From 40CM-2-70-7 sp035631315 (GTDB lineage Bacteria > Gemmatimonadota > Gemmatimonadetes > Gemmatimonadales > GWC2-71-9), in contig DASQIZ010000097.1 in NCBI GenBank assembly GCA_035631315.1, positions 15,375 to 79,374 on the forward strand: DNA of 64,000 nucleotides. The letters run 5' to 3'. The notes below the pieces were generated by a model. That model was not told where the DNA came from, did no database searches, and saw nothing but the letters and a program-made list of their open reading frames with translations. Positions 7,595 to 15,230 of the stretch are shown piece by piece (the stretch's first letter is position 1; each line of letters begins with the position of its first letter). The translations under genes and the position numbers were made by a program.

Positions 7595-10296
7595 CCGACC
7601 AGCTCCAGGGTCCCGAGCCGGTCCGGCTCCTGGCGGTCTCCCCGGAGCCACACCCAGCCGCCACCGCCGCTCCACACCAGCTGACCTGCGCGCCGCACCC
7701 GTCCGGGCAGCATCTCGTTCACCAGCAGATCGAACCCAACGTGCGCACCGACGTGCGCGCGCGCGAAATCGGCCGCCGAGATCGCGACGGTGACGCGGTA
7801 CCCCGTGTCGGTCTCGCTCCACGCGCCATGTACCTCTGACGCAAGCCCCTTGGTCTCGCCCGCTCCGTGGACCCGCAGCTTCCCGCCGGCCTCGGGGACG
7901 ATGAGGTAACCGTGCACCGCCGGGTCTTCGGGCATCCGGATGTAGACCTGCAGCCCATCCGAGTGGATGTCGTCCGGGTCGTTGTCGAGAAGCAGGGGCG
8001 GCGCGTTCGCCGGCCGGAAGAGCACGTCGGGTTTGTGCACCTCCACCGCGAGGTAGAGCGTTCCCTCTTCCCACCCCACGTACGCCCGCGCGTTGAAATC
8101 ATCGGGGCCGCCGTACGGCTCCTCGGACCGGCGATACTGATCCTCCAACTCGAGCACAAGTGGTTCTGAGGGGTCGAATCCGACGAGGGTGCCGTCCAGT
8201 GCCGGAGACGCATCGAGCCGCAGGGCCGCGCCCTCGGCACGCGGCGGCGGCTCGAGGTCCAGGAATGCGCGTGGCCGTTCAATACGGTCGCGCATGCCCC
8301 GGAGAGCAATGCGCCCCTTGGACGTGTCCACGTTCCAGCCGTCGAGGTGGCGCCGGTGAGTGTCCGTGCCACCGTGCTGCACGACTTCGATCACGTCACC
8401 TGACAACACCATCTTGATGATGGGCTCCCGGGAAATCACCGTGACGAACCGGGCGCCATCGCCGTCGCGCCTGACCACATAGAAGGAAGAAGGCCTGCGT
8501 GTGCCCGGCGCGCCAAGGGCGGTGAGTCGCAGGAGTTGACCGTCAGCCGCCATCCTGATGGCCAGGGCGGCCTCTCCCGAGCGCGCTTCCAAGCTGATCG
8601 GATCCCGGACGCCGGGCGCGAACTGTTCGGCCTTGGTGACGAAGGGCGCGTCGAATGTCGCCGGGTCCCAGGAGCCCGGAGTCGACATCGTCACGTCGCC
8701 GAGCAGGTGCCAGGGAAGCTCAGTGCGGTGGTTGCCGGCGGCATCCAGCTCCATGAGGTCGAGGATGTAGGTGGGCCCGACGACCACGGTCCGAGTGAAG
8801 ACGCCGGCCCGTCCCCGGGTCCAGGCCCATTCCTCCTGCACATCGAACATCTCGCAGACGGCATCCCAATTCGGCTGAGAATCGCCGTCGAGACGTGGCG
8901 CGTTATGCGCCAACGTCGAGCGATACCACGGCAGATCGGGCGTGAGATAGGATCCCGTGCCGAAATCAGGTAGCCAGTGCACACCGTCCTGATGCACCGT
9001 CAGGTGCAGGCGATCCGGATGGCCATGACCACCGCCGGTCGGCCCGCATTCGAGACTCACGTAGCGAGTGCCGTCGCGGAAGACGGCGAGCCCCTGGTCC
9101 TGAAGCAGCGCGCTCCGTCCCTTCCAAGGCTCCGCGGGAGCCGGATCGGGACTCATCTCGAGCAGCGCCGCCCACGACAGACCGTCTCGCGCCGGCGTGA
9201 CCGGCGCGTTCTCATACGGTGCGTCGTGGAGGTAGGACTCGAAGAGCTGCTGAGGCTGAGGGACGGCTCCGTAGAGCGCCGTCAGCCACCGGCGCCCCTC
9301 CTCACTCTCCATGCGTCCGAACGCGACCTCCCAGGTATCGAGGTACATGGGCTGCGCCAGCGAGACCCCGAAGCGCGAGTCTTTGCGCGCCGGGAATGTG
9401 AGATCGGGGAGCGCGGAGAACGAAGGAGCCAACAGAATGGTTTCGATGCGGCCGCGGAGCGCCTCATCTCCTTCGACGTCGATCCCGGCGTCATGGGCCC
9501 ACCCGAGTCCCGTGATCAGTCCCCGCATGGCGAACAGGTGGTAGTTCTCGCCTTCATACCAAAGCCCGTCGGTCCGGTAGCCCCGTAGGTGCGCGAGCAA
9601 CCCCGTCTCACCCTCGATGGCCCGCTTCGCGAGATCCTCATCCTCAAACCAGACGGCGATCGCAATGAGCGCGGCGTTGTTCCAGGTCTGCCGGTTGGAA
9701 AACCCTTCGTCGAATTCCCCGATGAGATTCGCCGCCTCGTCGGCGACCTGGTGCACCGCGGCGGAGGTCGGCTCATCGAGGGACCCGCATTCCCGCAGCA
9801 TCCACGCCGCCGATAGATAGTTGAGCACCCACATCGATTCGGCGTACGTCGACGAGAAGAGGCGGCTGGGGCCGAGGACGTTGTCGCGGTTCGGATAGGT
9901 GAGGTACCGGCGCGCATACTCGGTGAGCAAGGCGGCAGCGCCGCGCGCCAGGTCCGGCTTCTCGCCGAGCGCCGCCACGGTCGCCATCTCCGCCGCCCGC
10001 TCGGCAAGCCACAAGTGCTGGTGACGAGCCCACCACTGATCGTGGCGTTCGCCCGAGTACGCATTTCCGCAGACGGGGCACTGGTGGGACGACGGACTGA
10101 CGGGATCAAAGGTCAGGACGGTGCCGTCGGCCGGGCACAATCCGCCGTCGGCCGAGAGAATTGCCTTCATCGCCGGGATGGTGGGAGGTGCCGCGAGCAC
10201 GCGCGCGGCACGGGCTTCGAGCCGTTCGTAGAGGCCCCGGAGCGTCTTCGACGACTGCAGCTCCCGCCGGCGGTGTTCGATCTCTTCGATGGTCAC
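7591..10296 (-). CDS. Heparinase II/III-like polysaccharide lyase with C-terminal CBM9-like domain
   Basis: This is a protein of about 901 residues. A helical alpha/alpha toroid spans roughly residues 1-390 and carries a Cys pair (CPVCGN) near residue 75. The heparinase II/III beta-sandwich follows, with its conserved GHGHPDRLHLTVHQDG block, LPDFGTGSY and the Tyr/His pair in WYRSTLAHNAPRLDG. The last ~150 residues (ARAYVGWEEGTLYLAVEV, DDIHSDGLQVYIR) look like a CBM9-type carbohydrate-binding sandwich. Members eliminate acidic polysaccharides; the substrate here is unknown. No signal peptide is visible, so it may act on imported oligosaccharide. The GTG at 10296 overlaps the kinase stop by 4 nt and has GGAGGG about 12 nt upstream; GTGs at 10299 and 10323 are alternatives. 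Confidence 0.82.
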   Translation of the reverse strand: MTIEEIEHRRRELQSSKTLRGLYERLEARAARVLAAPPTIPAMKAILSADGGLCPADGTVLTFDPVSPSSHQCPVCGNAYSGERHDQWWARHQHLWLAERAAEMATVAALGEKPDLARGAAALLTEYARRYLTYPNRDNVLGPSRLFSSTYAESMWVLNYLSAAWMLRECGSLDEPTSAAVHQVADEAANLIGEFDEGFSNRQTWNNAALIAIAVWFEDEDLAKRAIEGETGLLAHLRGYRTDGLWYEGENYHLFAMRGLITGLGWAHDAGIDVEGDEALRGRIETILLAPSFSALPDLTFPARKDSRFGVSLAQPMYLDTWEVAFGRMESEEGRRWLTALYGAVPQPQQLFESYLHDAPYENAPVTPARDGLSWAALLEMSPDPAPAEPWKGRSALLQDQGLAVFRDGTRYVSLECGPTGGGHGHPDRLHLTVHQDGVHWLPDFGTGSYLTPDLPWYRSTLAHNAPRLDGDSQPNWDAVCEMFDVQEEWAWTRGRAGVFTRTVVVGPTYILDLMELDAAGNHRTELPWHLLGDVTMSTPGSWDPATFDAPFVTKAEQFAPGVRDPISLEARSGEAALAIRMAADGQLLRLTALGAPGTRRPSSFYVVRRDGDGARFVTVISREPIIKMVLSGDVIEVVQHGGTDTHRRHLDGWNVDTSKGRIALRGMRDRIERPRAFLDLEPPPRAEGAALRLDASPALDGTLVGFDPSEPLVLELEDQYRRSEEPYGGPDDFNARAYVGWEEGTLYLAVEVHKPDVLFRPANAPPLLLDNDPDDIHSDGLQVYIRMPEDPAVHGYLIVPEAGGKLRVHGAGETKGLASEVHGAWSETDTGYRVTVAISAADFARAHVGAHVGFDLLVNEMLPGRVRRAGQLVWSGGGGWVWLRGDRQEPDRLGTLELVG

Positions 10297-11306
10297 CACG
10301 CGCGGCCACCCTCCAGGTCCCACTTCACTGGCAAGATCGTTGCGCCGGCCTCCCGCGCAGCGCGAACGGCCCCATCCACATCCTCACCAGCTACGAAGAA
10401 CATCGATCCGCCTGCCCCAGCCCCCGCGGCTTTGCCACCCAACGCTCCCGCCGCGGCCAGGGCCTGCTCGAGGCGGGCCATCGCGGGGGTGCGCATGCCT
10501 TCGCCGAGCTCCAATTGCCTCTCCCAGTTTCGACTCAAGATCCTGCCGACGGCAGCCAGGTCACCGGCGCGAAGTGCATCAGCCATTTCCCCGGCCAGGT
10601 CTTTCAGCGCGCGCAGTGCCCCCGTGACTTTGGGATCGCCCTTTTCATACGCGATCGCCACCCGCGTGATCATGTCGGACGACACTCTCGTCTCGCCGGT
10701 ATAGCAGAGCACCACATGACGGGCGAGTGCATCGGCGAACGCCGGTGCCAGGGTGATCGGCTCCACTCCCACATCGGGATCGCGAAACGTAAACCGGTGG
10801 AAACCACCATAGGCTGCCGCCTGCTGGTCCTGCCGGCCCCCCGGCAGGCGCGCCTCCACGGCTTCCAAGTGCCACGCGTGCTCAGCCAGCTCCCGCGTGT
10901 CCCAACGCTCATCCCGGGCGCGTGCGAGGCAAGCCACGAGGGCGACATCGAGCGCCCCAGACCCGCCGAGCCCGGACCCGGGAGGGGCGGCGGATCGAGT
11001 TTTGAGCGTCAGGTTCCCCTGCACCGGAAACATCCGCAGGGCCGCCTTGTGCAGCTCGAGACGGCCGTCGGAAATCAGCCCTCCGGCGTTCACGCACTCG
11101 ACCACGGAGCCGGTGTCCTCCGCTTCGAGGCGAATGAGGGGCCCCCCGATCTCGAGCGCGACCTCCACTCGAAGCGCGAGGGCGCCATTGACCACCACGC
11201 CTCCTTCGCGCGCCGAAAATGGCGGCACGTCGGTCCAGCCACCCGCAAAATCAAGTCGCGCAGGAGCCGAAGCGCGGACCAGGGTCGGGAGCTCCCGGCG
11301 TCTCAT
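10293..11306 (-). CDS. GHMP-family sugar kinase (HddA / L-fucokinase-like)
   Basis: The 337-residue kinase opens with SAPARLDFAGGWTDVPPF, the substrate loop typical of D-glycero-D-manno-heptose 7-phosphate kinase and fucokinase-type GHMP enzymes. It continues with the ATP loop APPGSGLGGSGALDVALV and ends with the third GHMP motif GAGAGGSMFF. It should phosphorylate a sugar at C1 in the cytoplasm. Lying between a binding protein and a lyase, it probably activates a monosaccharide released by the operon's lyase or hydrolase steps. Its ATG overlaps the stop of the binding-protein gene by 4 nt. Confidence 0.85.
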   Translation of the reverse strand: MRRRELPTLVRASAPARLDFAGGWTDVPPFSAREGGVVVNGALALRVEVALEIGGPLIRLEAEDTGSVVECVNAGGLISDGRLELHKAALRMFPVQGNLTLKTRSAAPPGSGLGGSGALDVALVACLARARDERWDTRELAEHAWHLEAVEARLPGGRQDQQAAAYGGFHRFTFRDPDVGVEPITLAPAFADALARHVVLCYTGETRVSSDMITRVAIAYEKGDPKVTGALRALKDLAGEMADALRAGDLAAVGRILSRNWERQLELGEGMRTPAMARLEQALAAAGALGGKAAGAGAGGSMFFVAGEDVDGAVRAAREAGATILPVKWDLEGGRAW

Positions 11307-12742
11307 GGCCCGGTAGACCAGGAGGCGAGGGTCGGCAGCTCTCCGCGAGCGTCCATCCGGACCCCATGGACGCGCCGGTTCATGCCGTTCACCCCGCGGG
11401 CGTGGTAGAGCCAGATGACAGGATGATTCGCGCCGAGCAGGCGCTGGGCCTCTTGTGGGTCATCGGGCAACGGCATGCCGGTGAGATCACCGATCGTGTG
11501 CACGTACGACAGTCCGGGATCCCCGGGGATGCTCATCACGGCCGCCGCGAAATCGTGCGCGCGATACACCATGCCGTTGAACGTCGCGAGCTCGTATTGA
11601 CGGATACCGACGTGGCACCCCACCGCCGCGAGATTCGCCTGAATCAGCTGTTCCACCGCGGCTTCTCCACTCCCGACCGTGACGATGTCGAAAGTCGGGC
11701 AATGTCCCGCCAGCAGCCGGCGAGCCGAGTCTGGGTCGAACGGGATGGAAGTCACGGGAACGTAGCCGGGGAGCTCCGGAGGCACTGGCCCATCGGCCAC
11801 GCTGCCGAACCCGAAGAGCACGCCGTCGATGATGGCGCGCCGATTGATCGCCAGCGCGAGTGCCAACCGCACCGTCGGATCATTGAACGGAGGCCGCCGG
11901 ACGTTCAAGACCAGTCCGTACGGCAAGATCAGCGGATACTCGAGCACCTGAAGCCGCGGATCTTTGCGGGCAAAGGGCACATGGATGGCGGTAATGCCCG
12001 CGAAGTCGAGCTCACCCCCGGCGAGGGCGGCGAGTTTGGCGGTGGGCTCATCCACGGTGACGACGATGAATCGCGAGAGGTGCGGCGGCCCGCCCAGTGA
12101 AGCCGGGAAATCGGGGTTGGCGTCGAAGATCCACCGGCGGTTGTGCTCCATCGACACGAAGCGAAATGGTCCGTTGCCGATCGGGCGGCTATTCCACGGC
12201 GCGCTGCGCATCGCACCGTCGGGCACGGAGCTCAGCAGATGGGCCGGAAGGATTGCCAGATCAGTGAAAACGTCGGGGAACCCCTGCGGGGCGAGTGACC
12301 ACCGGACCATGACCGTCGAGTCGTTCGTTGCCGTCACCGCTTGGATGGCCGCGAGATCCGCATACCTCGCATAGCCGGTGACCGAGTCACGCGCAGCGTT
12401 CAGCGTCCAGGCCACATCCTGTGCCGTCGTCGGCACGCCGTCATCCCATCGCACATCGGTATGGAGCGCGAACGTGAGCGTGCGGCGGTCGGGGCTCCAG
12501 GTCCAGCCACGGGCAAGATACGGCTGAGGCTGGAGCGCGCTGTCGTACCGCGCCAACGTGGTCAAGAGCGCGTAGCGCTCGACTTGTCGCGGCAACGGCG
12601 AACGCGTCACGAGGCTGTTCATGGTTTCGAGATCGGCGCCATAGGCAAAGAGCACCGTCGATCCGCGCCGGGCCGCGCGGTCACCAGTGCACGCCGCGGT
12701 ACAGCCGGCGAGCGCGAGGAGCCAGCAGGCGGTGCGATTCAC
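11303..12742 (-). CDS. ABC transporter substrate-binding lipoprotein, family 5 (peptide/oligosaccharide type)
   Basis: The 479-residue protein starts at a GTG. A lipobox (LLALAGC) sits in a short signal peptide, followed by the family-5 (DppA/OppA) fold. LARGWTWSPDRRTLTFALHT and DVRWDDGVPTTAQDVAWTL are the textbook SBP_bac_5 segments, and IGNGPFRF and VRLALALAINR follow in order. It should be anchored to a membrane and deliver peptides, nickel chelates or oligosaccharides to an ABC importer. The two matching permease genes start 45 bp away on the other strand, so the importer is split over a divergent promoter. No ATPase gene of this type is in the window. It is the first gene of the eleven-gene leftward operon. 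Confidence 0.88.
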   Translation of the reverse strand: MNRTACWLLALAGCTAACTGDRAARRGSTVLFAYGADLETMNSLVTRSPLPRQVERYALLTTLARYDSALQPQPYLARGWTWSPDRRTLTFALHTDVRWDDGVPTTAQDVAWTLNAARDSVTGYARYADLAAIQAVTATNDSTVMVRWSLAPQGFPDVFTDLAILPAHLLSSVPDGAMRSAPWNSRPIGNGPFRFVSMEHNRRWIFDANPDFPASLGGPPHLSRFIVVTVDEPTAKLAALAGGELDFAGITAIHVPFARKDPRLQVLEYPLILPYGLVLNVRRPPFNDPTVRLALALAINRRAIIDGVLFGFGSVADGPVPPELPGYVPVTSIPFDPDSARRLLAGHCPTFDIVTVGSGEAAVEQLIQANLAAVGCHVGIRQYELATFNGMVYRAHDFAAAVMSIPGDPGLSYVHTIGDLTGMPLPDDPQEAQRLLGANHPVIWLYHARGVNGMNRRVHGVRMDARGELPTLASWSTGP

Positions 12743-12787
12743 GCCCGCATTCTAGCGGCCCCTGAACCGGGACGCGAGATTGTCGCC

Positions 12788-13756
12788 GTGCTCCGGCATC
12801 TTCTCACTCGCCTCGCCGTGGGCGCCGCGGTGGTCGCAGGCGTCGTGACGCTGACGTTCCTCCTGCTGCACGCCGCACCCGGGAATCCCGTCGACTATCT
12901 CCTCGGCCCCACCGCCACCGAAAGTCAGATCACTGCCGCCCGTCATTCCCTCGGCCTGGATCAACCCCTGGCGTCGCAGTTCGCGTCCTGGCTTTCCCGG
13001 TTCGCGACCGGCGACTGGGGGACCAGCATCGCGACCGGACGCCCCGTGCGGACCATGATCGCCACCGCGTGGCCCGAAACGGCGTGGCTCGTTGGGCTGT
13101 CCTTATTGCTCTCGTGCGGCCTCGGCGTCCTGGTGGGTGCACTCCAGGCGGCGCGTCCCGGCTCCCGCACCGACTCGGCCCTCTCGGTGGGGACCGTCAC
13201 GCTCTATGCAGTCCCGAGCTATTGGCTGGGACTCATGTTGATCATGCTGGGGACTTATCAGTGGAAGGTGTTTCCGGCCTTCGGTGCGGCGGGCTACGAC
13301 GCGGACTTCCTTGGCGTCTGGGCCCAGCTGCTCGACCGCGCGCGCCACCTCGCCCTTCCGCTCCTCACCCTGACGCTCATTGGCATCGGAGGGATGGCGC
13401 GCTTCGCCAGAGGCGCGATGGTCGACGTCCGGCGAGAGCCGTTCATCACTACCGCGCGCGCGAAGGGGCTCCCACCCCGCCGAGTGACGGGACACATCCT
13501 CCGGAACGCCCTGATTCCGGTCGTGACGCTGCTTGGGCTGTCCTTGCCGGCCCTCTTCTCCGGCGCCGTGTTCGTCGAGGCGGTGTTCGCCTGGCCGGGC
13601 GTGGGCCGCATCCTGGTGGAGGCCGTGCAGGCGCGTGACTACCCGGTGGTGATGGCGGCCACCGCGGTCAGCGCAGCCCTCGTGGTGCTCGGCAACTTGC
13701 TCGCCGACCTGTGGGTGAACGCGCTCGACCCCCGCCTCAAGAAGCACGCGGCATGA
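12788..13756 (+). CDS. ABC transporter permease, DppB/OppB type
   Basis: Starting at GTG 12788 (VLRHLLTRLAVG) the product has 322 residues and about six membrane segments. It has the DppB-type N-terminal AAPGNPVDYLLG and the EAA-loop region FARGAMVDVRREPFITTARA followed by KGLPPRRVTGHILRNALIPV, which contacts the ATPase. It should form the inner-membrane channel with the next gene and use the lipoprotein encoded divergently. The longer upstream open frame to 12341 runs through the binding-protein gene and is not coding. It overlaps the next gene by 4 nt (ATGA). Confidence 0.87.
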   Translation: MLRHLLTRLAVGAAVVAGVVTLTFLLLHAAPGNPVDYLLGPTATESQITAARHSLGLDQPLASQFASWLSRFATGDWGTSIATGRPVRTMIATAWPETAWLVGLSLLLSCGLGVLVGALQAARPGSRTDSALSVGTVTLYAVPSYWLGLMLIMLGTYQWKVFPAFGAAGYDADFLGVWAQLLDRARHLALPLLTLTLIGIGGMARFARGAMVDVRREPFITTARAKGLPPRRVTGHILRNALIPVVTLLGLSLPALFSGAVFVEAVFAWPGVGRILVEAVQARDYPVVMAATAVSAALVVLGNLLADLWVNALDPRLKKHAA

Positions 13757-14592
13757 ACGGCGTGTGGCGCGACCGGCGCGGCCGTTTCGGAATGCTCGTT
13801 CTGGCCCTGGCCACGGTCGTGGCGCTGGCCGCTCCGCTGGTCACCAACGGACACCCGAACCAGCAGGTCGACGTCATCCAGACGCGCTTTCTCCCGCCCC
13901 TGACCACCGACCCGCACGGGGGATGGCACGCCCTCGGTACCGACCGGTTTGGACGGGACGTCTGGACCAGACTCGCCTACGGTGCGCGTATTTCCCTGGG
14001 CGTCGGAATCCTGGCCGTGTCGATCTCCGTCGTGCTCGGCTGCCTGGTCGGCGGCATGGCCGGCGCAAGCCGCGGATTGCTGTCGAGAGGGTTGATGGCG
14101 GGAACCGACTTTGCGCTGGCCCTGCCCCGCGTCGTCCTCCTGCTCCTGCTCGCCGCGCTCTGGCGTCCCTCCGCAGGGCTCGTCGTGATCGTGCTCGGCG
14201 TGACGGGATGGATGGGTATCGCTCGATTGGTGTACGGCGAGGTCCGCTCTCTTTCGGCGCGAAGCTTCGCGGAAAGCGCCCGGGCGTTGGGCGCTACCCA
14301 CCGGCGGGTGTTGTGGCATCACCTCATCCCGAATGCCCTCACACCGGTGATCGTGGCGGCCGCACTCGGCGTAGGGAATGCGATTCTCCTGGAAGCAGGG
14401 CTCTCGTATCTCGGGCTGGGGGTTCAACCTCCCACTGCATCCTGGGGCTCGATGATTGCGTCGGGACGGGACACACTCGTCAACGCGCCATGGGTCGCGG
14501 CCGCGCCCGGGATCGCGCTCGTGCTGGTGGTGGTCGCCTGCACCCTGCTGGGGGATGCCGTTCGCGATCGGCTGGCGCCGGGCGCGACCTAG
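13753..14592 (+). CDS. ABC transporter permease, DppC/OppC type
   Basis: The 279-residue second permease has a cytoplasmic RDRRGRFG start, HALGTDRFGRDVWTRLAYGA (the conserved DppC segment), and an EAA loop SFAESARALGATHRRVLWHH. SYLGLGVQPPTASWGSMI completes the family pattern. The ATG at 13753 overlaps the first permease's TGA by 4 nt, so the two should be made in equal amounts. Its TAG stop overlaps the TAG of the convergent esterase gene within a CCTAGG palindrome at 14588-14593. No ATPase gene follows, so the importer must borrow one encoded elsewhere. Confidence 0.88.
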   Translation: MNGVWRDRRGRFGMLVLALATVVALAAPLVTNGHPNQQVDVIQTRFLPPLTTDPHGGWHALGTDRFGRDVWTRLAYGARISLGVGILAVSISVVLGCLVGGMAGASRGLLSRGLMAGTDFALALPRVVLLLLLAALWRPSAGLVVIVLGVTGWMGIARLVYGEVRSLSARSFAESARALGATHRRVLWHHLIPNALTPVIVAAALGVGNAILLEAGLSYLGLGVQPPTASWGSMIASGRDTLVNAPWVAAAPGIALVLVVVACTLLGDAVRDRLAPGAT

Positions 14593-15224
14593 GAGCGGGC
14601 GAGCTCCGCGAGAACTTCTGGAAGAACCTCATGATGCCCGGGGAAGATTTTCACCTCGGGGTCGATGCCGACCTTCCGCCACAGTCCCGCTTCGGTTTCC
14701 CGCACTTTCGCGGTGATCAGCTCATCCTTGTCTCCACAGACGACCGTGACTCTTGTCTTCGCAAAGATCGACAGATCGACTTCGGGAGGCACCGTCCCGC
14801 CCCACACGATGAGGCGTTTCACCGGAGCGCGGGTCCGCGCCGCCCAGCGGGTCGCCGTCGCCACCCCCTGCGAGAAGCCGAGTGCGGTCACCGGGACATC
14901 GCGACCGATGCGCTCTCTCACTTCCGCGTGGAGCGCGTCGAGGTAGCCGAGGTAGTCTTCGATCTCGTGCAGACGATCTTCCCGGGTCATCCAGGAAGCG
15001 CCCATCACACGTTGCTGCGTGCGGTCGATGTAGAAGCGTGAGAGTCCCTCCGGCGCGGCGATCATCCTCGTACCGTCCGCGAGTCTTTCGAAGTCCTCTG
15101 CGAACCGGCGCGCCAGCTGTCCGTAGCCGTGACACACCATCCAGAGCTCGGACAAGTTCGGACCCGGCTCACCGAGCGTGACGTACCGCGCCGTGCGTGG
15201 GACGCGCAGGGAATGCTCTTCCAT
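14589..15224 (-). CDS. Phospholipase/carboxylesterase-type alpha/beta hydrolase
   Basis: This is a 211-residue serine hydrolase of the YpfH/acyl-protein-thioesterase group. It shows the nucleophile elbow LGFSQG, the acid in VVCGDKDELI, the catalytic His in FPGHHEVLPE, and the oxyanion strand WMVCHGYGQLA. No signal peptide is present, so it acts in the cytoplasm on a small ester or thioester. An AGGGGA sequence precedes the ATG by about 3 nt. It follows the GH38 gene by 6 nt and is probably cotranscribed with it. Confidence 0.82.
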   Translation of the reverse strand: MEEHSLRVPRTARYVTLGEPGPNLSELWMVCHGYGQLARRFAEDFERLADGTRMIAAPEGLSRFYIDRTQQRVMGASWMTREDRLHEIEDYLGYLDALHAEVRERIGRDVPVTALGFSQGVATATRWAARTRAPVKRLIVWGGTVPPEVDLSIFAKTRVTVVCGDKDELITAKVRETEAGLWRKVGIDPEVKIFPGHHEVLPEVLAELARS

Positions 15225-15230
15225 AATCCC

